From Phaffia rhodozyma (taxonomy: Eukaryota > Basidiomycota > Tremellomycetes > Cystofilobasidiales > Mrakiaceae), in the NCBI GenBank assembly GCA_014706385.1, contig JACGZH010000002.1, positions 1,922,001 to 1,986,000 on the forward strand: DNA of 64,000 nucleotides, written 5' to 3'. The notes beneath the pieces were generated by a model. It worked only from the letters and a program-made list of their open reading frames with translations. It did not search any database and was not told the origin of the DNA. The position numbers and the translations under genes are program-made. Shown one piece after another: positions 55,954 to 64,000 of this stretch. The stretch's first letter is position 1; each line of letters begins with the position of its first letter.

Positions 55954-56728
55954 ATGTCTGCTGAGGATGTCTACGAAGGTGCCATGTAAGTTGGTTCAAC
56001 ATAAAACTATGTCCAAGACTACGGTGGCGAAGAAGACGGATGGAGTACTTTTTTTCTTCCCCTTTCCCGGCATAGGGAAAAATTGAAGAATCAAAGATCG
56101 AATAGACAAGGAAAAAAATTGCAGCTGTGTCTGACTCTAGTAAACCCATTCTATCCTACAGCGGTATCGATCTCGGTACCACCTACTCCTGTGTCGGAGT
56201 CTGGCAGAACGACCGAGTCGAGATCATCGGTCAGTAATCTATCTTGCTCCTGCCCTTCACACCACATCCAATCAACTCACCAAGTTTGACCCCTTCTTTC
56301 TCCTTGCTTCTTCTCTTCTTAGCCAACGACCAGGGAAACCGAACCACCCCTTCCTACGTCGCTTTCGCCGATGCTGAGCGATTGATCGGAGACGCCGCCA
56401 AGAACCAGTCGGCCATGAACCCCACCAACACCGTTTTCGACGCTAAGGTTTGTAGACTTTCAAATAATCTGAAAAACCTTGTGATAAATTTTTTCGATCG
56501 TCTCATCCCTCTGGTTATTTCTCCCTAACTCTTTATAGCGACTTATCGGACGAAGATTCGACGACCCTGACGTCAAGAAGGACATGAAGCACTGGCCTTT
56601 CACCGTCATTGACAAGGACGGATCTCCTTTCATCCAGGCCCAGTACCTCGGTGAGACCAAGACTTTCTCCCCCCAGGAGATCTCTTCCATGGTCCTCATC
56701 AAGATGAAGGAGATTGCCGAGGCCAAGC

Positions 56729-56761
<33 letters not shown>

Positions 56762-57052
56762 TCGTTCTTTTCGCTTTTGCCTCCCAACTTTGACGCTCGC
56801 TGACGTTGTTCTCACTTTGTCTGCCTATTCAGCGTCCCCGCCTACTTCAACGACTCCCAGCGACTTGCCACCAAGGACGCCGGAGCCATCGCCGGACTTG
56901 ACGTCCTCCGAATCATCAACGAGCCCACCGCTGCCGCCATCGCCTACGGTCTTGACCAGAAGACCAAGGAGGAGAAGAACGTCCTCATCTTCGATCTCGG
57001 AGGAGGAACCTTCGATGTCTCCCTTCTCTCCATCACCGGTGGTGTCTTTGCC

Positions 57053-57099
<47 letters not shown>

Positions 57100-57581
57100 C
57101 AACACCCTTTTGGAGCACTTCCAGGCCGAGTTCAAGCGAAAGCACAAGCTCGATATCTCTGAGGACCCCCGAGCTATCCGACGACTCCGATCCGCCTGTG
57201 AGCGAGCTAAGCGAACTCTTTCTTCCGTCACCCAGACCACCGTCGAGGTCGACTCCCTCTTCCAGGGAACCGATTTCTCCGCCAACATCACCCGAGCCCG
57301 ATTCGAGGAGATCGTATGTTGTTTTCTTTGGTTTTTGTCCTGCAGTCCTCTTGGGGTACAATTTGTTCATCTTGCCGTCATTTTTTTTCCTTTACTCTCC
57401 CCTCTTTTAGAACTCCGCTTCCTTCAAGTCCACCATCGACCCTGTCGACAAGGTCCTCAAGGACGCCAAGATGGCCCGAGACAAGGTTGACGACATTGTC
57501 CTTGTTGGAGGATCTACCCGAATCCCTAAGGTTCAGTCCCTCGTCTCCGAGTTCTTCGGTGGACGACAGCTCAACAAGTCC

Positions 57582-57614
<33 letters not shown>

Positions 57615-58428
57615 GCCGTCCAGGCCGCCGTGCTCACCGGTCAGACCTCTGACAAGACCGCCGACTTGTTGCTCCTCGATGTCGCTCCTCTCTCCCTCGG
57701 AGTCGCCATGCAGGGTGACATCTTCGGAGTCGTCGTTCCCCGAAACACTCCTATCCCCACCAACAAGTCCCGAACTTTCACCACCGTTGAGGATAACCAG
57801 ACCCAGGTGACCTTCCCCGTCTACGAGGGAGAGCGAACCCAGTGCAAGGACAACCGATTGTTGGGAGAGTTCGAGCTTTCCGGCATTGCCCCCATGCCCC
57901 GAGGACAGGCCGAGCTCGTCTGCACCTTTGAGATCGACGCCAACGGTTTGTTGAAGGTCTCTGCTCTTGACCGAGCTTCCGGCCGAAACGCCCAGATCTC
58001 GATCAACAACTCCGTCGGCCGACTTTCTTCCGCCGAGATCGATCAGATGATCAAGGATGCCGAGCAGTTCAAGGCCGCCGACAAGGACTTCCAGGCCCGA
58101 CACGAGGCCAAGGTAAGCTTTTTGCTATGCTCCGAATGATTCCTTCACTCGTTTTTCTTAGCGTTGTCTGACTTGGTCTTTCTTTCTTATCAACACTTTC
58201 CAGTCCGATTTGGAGGCTTACATTCACTCTGTTGAGTCTACCATCTCTGGCCCTGAGCTTTCGCTCAAGATGAAGAGGGGAGCTAAGTCCGCCGTCGAGG
58301 CTGAGCTTGCCAAGGCTTTGGAGAAGCTCGAGATTGAGGATACCAGCTCTGATGAGCTCCGACGAGCTCACCTGCACATCAAGCGAGCCGTCCAGAAGGC
58401 CATGGCTTCTGCTTCCTCCTCCCGATAA
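55954..58428 (+). CDS. SSB1: Ribosome-associated Hsp70 chaperone, Ssb type
   Basis: Exons 55954-55985, 56162-56229, 56323-56447, 56539-56759, 56833-57313, 57411-58112 and 58204-58428 join with all phases consistent and give 617 residues, close to the usual Ssb length. The ATPase domain has [49 protein letters not shown] and [15 protein letters not shown]; the substrate domain has [20 protein letters not shown]. It ends [13 protein letters not shown] without the EEVD of cytosolic Ssa forms or an ER retention signal, and its blocks ([20 protein letters not shown]) fit Ssb. Ssb binds nascent chains at the ribosome with the RAC complex. Arginine codons are nearly all CGA, fitting high expression. 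The first intron is 176 nt, the longest of six. Confidence 0.95.
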
Positions 58429-59627
58429 AAAAACACAAAACTCCATCGCCCTCCCCCTCATCCCCCCATTCATCTACACTCCCTCAATCCTTCCCCTCCC
58501 TGTTTGACTTTTTGAAATTGAGATGCGCTTTTCTTCCTCTGTTTTCTTGCGTTCTACAAGTCTTCTCATGGGAAACAGTGCCGGCTTTTGACAAAGATTT
58601 CTCTCGCCTTTTTTTTCTTGCCTCTGTCTGGCTTTCACTTTTGACTTCCTTTTTTCTTTTCTTTTCTTGTATGTCTTCCAACCCCCCTTCCCCTTCGACC
58701 TGCCGTCTCACCGAAAAAGAACAAAGAAAGAAAGTCAGACAAGAACTGAAAAGAAATGAAAGAAAAGAAGAAGAAACCGCAAGGATAGAGTCTTTATGGA
58801 TGTTAGAAACAAACGAGCCGACAGCAAGCCAGAACTGACCAAACAGATGGTTTGCTTATTTATCTCCTTCCTTGTTTGTCTGTCTGTCCATCTGTGTCCA
58901 CCCCGGGTTCTTTATGCTCTTCCCTAATCTATCTATCTCTTTCCCCGACCATCGGACAAATCGGGCAGATCGGGCAAAACAGACAGATCTGTCAGATAAG
59001 CGCGAGGAGAGAAGCGACCGTTCCGTCTGTCTAGGTCTGAATCGAACTTGGTCAAGCAGATCGAACGGAAAACCAAAGAACGGGCGAGTGAGCCAGTGAG
59101 TTGAGCAGGTCTTGAGAAAGACCGCAAAGACGGGATGCCCTGAACAAATCCCGTTCTTTCAAGTGAGTGTGCCAGAAACGCTGCGTAACTTTCAAACGAA
59201 AATAAGAAAGAAAGAAAACAACAACATCTGAGACTCGCACGTGGGATCTTTTCTTATTCTCCAATTAGATACAGTCGACGAGCGCATATCCAGTTGGAGA
59301 AAGATGGTGACAGACAAGGGGGAAAAAGGAAAAGGGGAAGAACAAAGCAAGGAAAGAAGCAGAGGACGTATGTCTCGAGCGATAGAAACAGCTAGAAAGG
59401 GACCGTAGGCAATCAACATACCCAACGTACATCCTAGTTCAAATCGACTAGGTAGTTTAGTTCAAACACTCTTCTTGCGCTCGAGGTATCGATGCGGGTC
59501 TGACCTGACCGACCTGTACTGAAACACGACATGTGAAAATCTCAACGACAGACAAAGTAAAGAGAGAGAACGAATGAAGACATGTATGGATGAGAAGGCA
59601 AATCATCAGCAGACATGAGATGTGTAA

Positions 59628-59632
<5 letters not shown>

Positions 59633-59662
<30 letters not shown>
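59633..59662 (+). repeat. (TG)n dinucleotide repeat
   Basis: A 30-nt TG run. It is complementary to the CA run at 59960-59992 on the same strand. Confidence 0.9.
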
Positions 59663-59666
<4 letters not shown>

Positions 59667-59959
59667 CTAGAATCTGGATGGTTTCTTGCATCGATAGATG
59701 TACACACGCATAAACTCTGTGCCTGCACAATTTCGCGACATCACACACCCCGTCCTTCATCTCCTTCATACCTTCCCTTCGCCCTCACACACACCTATCG
59801 GTGGTCCAGAGTTAAGGAAGAAAGACCGGGCCCATCTGATCCTGCTCTCGTCTCGAGAGAATCTTCGTTTCTTCTTCTTCTTCTCTTTACATCTTTATTC
59901 GACCAGCTAAATCAGGTGAGTTGTTTCGTGCCTGAGCGACCATCGTTCCGTCCTGTTTG

Positions 59960-59992
59960 CACACACACACACACACACATACACACACACAC
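59960..59992 (+). repeat. (CA)n dinucleotide repeat
   Basis: A CA run with a single T interruption, about 300 bp downstream of the TG run at 59633. Confidence 0.9.
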
Positions 59993-61011
59993 CCCAAACA
60001 AGTTTGACCTGGATTCTTTGTTTTTTAAAAAACATCAAAAACATACATCTTTCGTGTTGGATAGAACAGACACCTCGTTCTCTTCTCGTATCCTGACCCT
60101 GACCCAGACACCGACTCTTGAATTCCGACCTCCTGTCTGCCCGACGCCGCATTACTCCCACACTCTTGGTGACAAACCCGGCTAGGTGTCTCTCCGATCA
60201 TCACCTCCGCTACCCTTGTTGTCCCCGTTTGGCTGTAAGTCCTTATCTTTGGCGTTCGCTCGTGTTCGATTCATTCATCTGTTCGTCCGTCAGTCCGTTA
60301 GCTTGTCAGTTCGTTCGGGGTTCTAACCGGTTTGTCTATCCACTTTCTTGCCTCGGGTTCGCGTAAACCGATCGCGATCTCTGGTTTGCGTGTATTCCTA
60401 TAGCCTTTCCCTTCGTTCTCTCCTCAACGCCGACCGATTAGGGTGTCTTCCTCTTTCCTTCTCTCTCTTGTGGTCCCTTGCCCGTCTTGTCACCTGTTGC
60501 GCCTCTCGTCTTTCCTTCGTCTCCGTCATTCCCGACGCTCGCTCTCTGTCTCTGTCTTTCTTTTTGGCTATCGTACGTCACAACTTGAGCCTCTCAACCT
60601 TAACACGTTCTTGGCGGCCCTGTCAGAAATCTTCAGAATGAAGCCATTGATCATTCTTTCTTTTTCCGTCTTATCGTCCACCACCACCACTACCCTATCG
60701 TCTATTTTCATCTGGCATGACGTCCGGCATTAGTACAGATCTAGTGTTAGACCTTGATTTCTCCCCCTTTCCCTGTCCTCTTCTCGTTCAACTTCTGGTC
60801 TCGAGCAGAGACAACACGCCGGGTGAATCGCGCAAACCTCGGAGTTTGTTTGTGAGTCCTATTCTGTCTGCCAAGAAGCGAACTCATTACGTCCACCTGT
60901 TCCTCTCAACCGATCTGACCACACCCCGATCGGTCATCCTTATTTGACTTTCGCCACCTATCCTATTTCCTTTGGCGTCCACTCTCCTCCTCTAGAGATA
61001 ATCTGGCAAGA

Positions 61012-64000
61012 ATGCCCTCGACAGCAACTCTCTCGTATATCCCGGTACACATGCCTGATCTTCAGACCTCTTCGGCAACAACAAAGTTTCATTCGCATAC
61101 CTCGCTTTCCAACTCGGCCACTCTTTATCCTCCCCTTCAGTCCACCAGTCCATCAACGTCCCCTACGGACAGAACGGATACAGGACACATCAGGTGGACG
61201 ACTGACCATCAGTTAGAAGACGGCGAGAGATACGGCCGATTCACTCTCAAACAAAACGCATCCGGCCTGGCCAATCCGGCGTCGGAGAGGAGCGGATCAT
61301 GCGACAGCGGTCGAACAGAGGTTTGTCTAATTCTCGGCGTCATCCGATTCTTCTGTGTTTCATATCAGCTTGGTTCCACATAGGTTGAGAGATAAATCTA
61401 AGAGAAAAAGGAGAGACAGAGAGAGGGAGGAGGAGATAGAGAGAGAGAAAGAAAGAGAGAAAGAAAGTGTGCGTGTATGAGTGTGTGCAAACACTCGTAC
61501 ACATGCGTGCACAGAGAGGATTGCGTGCATAGCGTGCGACAAAACTCTAAACCCTTCTCGTGCTAACACTCGGGATTGTCTGTTGGTGTATCCGTCGTCA
61601 ATTTATATCTCCGCCATACTGACTATCGTCGTTTCGGTTTCTTCTATTGGTTCCGTTCTATAAAGCTCTCGAGTACAACAGGATCATCCAACTCGTCGGA
61701 CACGTCGATCACTTCGACAACGTCAACCGCGCCATCGTTGGCTAGTCCGGCTTCTTCGATCGTCCAGCTCAAAACGACGATCTCGCCAAACCTGACAAAC
61801 GGGCAAGAGCCTCTGTCGCCTTCAGGGAAGGACAAAGATCTAAAGACACTGAGGAGATCGTCCTCAGGGTTCGGTATGTTTAAAGGTTGGTTCTCCGGCT
61901 CGAGCGCCGGCCCAAAGAAGGTAAAGGAGAAAGGTAAACCATCCGGCGGAAAGACATCTTTGCAGGAAGGATGTCTCGTCATGCAAACCTCGGGCGCCAC
62001 TGGTGCTTCTCAGTCCTCTGAGTTCCCGCCGCCGTCTTCGTCCTCGGTCCTTCCCGAGCTTGTTTTTCCTTCTCCGGCATTCATGGGTCAAGCCGGTCGA
62101 CGGTTCCTTTCTGATTCACCGTCCCCCGGTGGCTCTCCGACAGGCTCTCCGTCCTTTCCGCCAATCTCTCTTCCTTCGATTCCCAACATTCCTTCTTCGT
62201 CTCCTTCCCAATCTTGCCCGGTCCGTCAGGATTTTGGATCGTCCCAATCTTCGATTCAACAGCAGCAACAGCAACCTCCTACGCTAACGCCTCTTCAGTC
62301 GCTTCATCTATTATCTTCCCAAAAACTCAGTCTTCTTCTCCGACCGCCATCGCCCCATCCGTTTTTCATGTCAAGACTCAACCCGGCCTCTGGCAAGGAT
62401 GGCGAGACAAGAAGATATCCTGCCAGTACCAACCCGGTCACTGCACAGTCCACACCGAGACGTAGAGTCGTCGGGCTTACCGCAGAGGTTGGTGTAAGAG
62501 GACTGATGCATCGATTAGAGACTGACGCGCGTCTCAGTGCGGATGAGATGGAGGCGTTGATTCGGTTCGTCCTTTCTCCTCTTTTCCTTCTTGCTTCCAA
62601 AGGACATTATTCTCTCGGTCAGCCAGTCAGCTTGTTCACCGTAGACCTCCTACCTTTTTTAAAAACCCATTTTCAGACTGTCCCAAGCTCGTCCGGTCTC
62701 CCTGCAGCGCGACAAGTCTGGTCGGCTGATCGCCTCAATCTCACCCACATCGGATGCTTCGGTCTCAACAGCCGAATTTGCAGCTACCTCGGCCGTCCCC
62801 CGGGCTAATCTTCCTCTCGCCGGCTCTGGCATTCTTGCATTTATTTCTCGACCGACTCTTGAGGTCAGAAGCATCGTTCTTGTCCCGGCAGCTAATGATC
62901 CGGACAGGATCATTGTCGAACCAATCCTTCCTGCCAGAGGTCTCGCCGTGATGGAGCTCGAGTTTTCAGAGGGCATGGAGGCCTACGCTCGAGAGGTTAT
63001 CAAAAAGTCTTCGGCCTCGTTCGAAGTTAATGTTCCTGGGACGAGACATTCGACATCCGGAACGACGTTACCCTCGCTCGTCAACTCACTGGTAGGCAGA
63101 CGGTCTCCGACAGATCCTAGTCCGGCAGATGGGCTCAAGGTGGTCATTGATCGAGTTCCAACAGTCAGAGAAACGGTCCTACCAGGGATCAAGCTTAGAA
63201 GATCAAGTAGCACGCCGTCGTCTCCAATCAAGGCAAACGCCTCGTCGGAGCCTGTCAACGAGTTTCTCTCTCCGACGATGAACAACGTCCCGCACGCTTC
63301 AAAGCTCAAGTCGTCGTTATCATCGTCGTCCTTGGGGTTACAAAAGCAGCAGCAGCAGCAGCAGCTTGCTATCCCTCGATCGGCGCTTTCGAAACCGAGA
63401 CGGTCGATGAGCTCAATGAACTTGGTCACTAGGCGATCGTTTCCGCCACCAGTAGGTTCTCAATTCGCCGAGTCTGCATTGGAAGACGATGACAAGGAGG
63501 ACGAGACCCCGCTGAGCGAGATCCAACGGAGACACTCCACGATCGCCCTCACGCCGGTGCCCTCACAATCGACGAGAGCGCGGGATCGAGTTAGGTTTGC
63601 CCAGGTTGACGTGATGGAAGACGATAGATCATGTAAGGAGGATCTCGGAAAAGATTTAGATAGACAAGGCGAGGCTCCCTGGATGGACAGCCAGGCAGAG
63701 ATCAGGGCGAGAGAAGACGCAGAGTGGGAGGCACTCGAGCGAGATCGTCTTCGGGCTGATGAGGAAGAGCGGAGACGACAGGAAAGGTACCGAGCCGAGG
63801 TCGCTGCTGCTCGAGAGCGAAGAGATCTCGCCAAGCTCGGGAGCAAGAAGGGCAACAACGGCAACTACGAAGAATGGGGCGCGCTCAGTGCCAGGGTCGC
63901 AACATCCTCTCGGACAACCAGGAGCGAGAGCTTACGGACGTTGGGTGAGAATAGCGCTAGCCCTATGGATACCAACCAGCCGGCAGCCAGGCGAGGAGAC
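61012..64000 (+). CDS. Ser/Pro-rich orphan protein with charged coiled coil (3' end off window)
   Basis: Starts at ATG 61012 (MPSTATLSYIPVHMPDLQ). Exon 61012-61320 joins in frame over a 345-nt intron to 61666-62564, which joins over an intron to 62677 onward. The first 400 residues are Ser/Pro-rich with a Gln run, then a short conserved-looking segment (VGVRGLMHRLETDARLSADE then MEALIR). Further on lie a poly-Gln run (coded near 63350-63366) and a strongly charged helical segment (ALERDRLRADEEERRRQERY). The frame is open to the end of the window. No kinase, GAP or DNA-binding domain is visible in this part; a large regulatory or scaffold protein is inference. Confidence 0.65.
61400..61480 (+). 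repeat. GA-rich low-complexity tract in intron 1 of the last gene
   Basis: Purine-rich DNA made mostly of GAGA/GAAA units, followed by a GTGTGC-rich patch. Confidence 0.75.
63350..63366 (+). repeat. (CAG)n repeat encoding poly-Gln
   Basis: Trinucleotide run in the last gene giving about six glutamines. Confidence 0.8.

Larger units (their letters stand above)
58429..61011. promoter_or_regulatory. Long non-coding leader region before the last gene
   Basis: About 2.6 kb. It holds the SSB 3' UTR, a (TG)n run at 59633-59662, a (CA)n run at 59960-59992 and, from 59700, a pyrimidine-rich stretch typical of a promoter or long 5' leader. Short upstream frames with ATG (near 60639 and 60717) precede the chosen start at 61012 and could be uORFs. 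Nothing here looks like a conserved protein. Confidence 0.4.

Noticed and set aside
57378..58103. 241-codon open frame on the minus strand of SSB
   Set aside because: It is antisense to a fully conserved Hsp70 exon; its openness follows from the codon bias of the sense strand.

Overview
The window is nuclear DNA of a fungus, most likely a basidiomycetous yeast. Evidence seen directly: almost every gene is cut by many short GT-AG introns (mostly about 60-120 nt), proteins are fungal in type (Ssb-class Hsp70, Zn2Cys6 regulator with a fungal-specific middle domain, Mcm1-type MADS box, Flx1-type carrier, Tgl4/5-type lipase), and TTAGGG-like motifs recur in non-coding DNA. The best-expressed genes favour CGA for arginine together with dense introns, which would fit a Phaffia/Xanthophyllomyces-like (Cystofilobasidiales) yeast; that placement is inference.

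Layout from left to right: an IBTK-like ankyrin/RCC1/BTB gene (-, cut by the left edge); an FAD oxidoreductase (+); a secreted cysteine-free repeat protein (-); an alpha/beta-hydrolase-like mitochondrial protein (-); a large Zn2Cys6 transcription factor (+); two Ser-rich membrane proteins (-); a Tgl4/5-type triacylglycerol lipase (-); an expansin-like secreted protein (-); a gene-poor 3 kb; a Ser-rich orphan (+); a Flx1-type mitochondrial carrier (-) head-to-head with PEX3 (+); an MCM1-type MADS factor (-); an Env7/STK16-type kinase (-) head-to-head with eIF2B alpha GCN3 (+); an allantoate-permease-family transporter (+); a mitochondrial orphan (+); acetyl-CoA synthetase (-); an FAHD1-type acylpyruvase (-) head-to-head with the ribosome-associated Hsp70 SSB (+); and a long Ser-rich orphan (+) running off the right edge.

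There is no operon logic. Several genes touch lipid and acetyl-CoA metabolism (lipase, PEX3, FAD carrier, acetyl-CoA synthetase, acylpyruvase), but this may be chance. The most striking observations are in gene architecture: a 4-nt micro-exon that rebuilds the catalytic loop of the Env7-type kinase, a zinc cluster split over four exons including 22-nt and 16-nt ones, a hydrolase-fold protein without the nucleophile serine, and a secreted protein with a perfect 51-nt duplication. I saw no tRNA, rRNA, transposon or CRISPR array. Exon borders were worked out by eye from frame and splice signals; they are firm for SSB, the expansin-like gene and the zinc cluster, and looser elsewhere.
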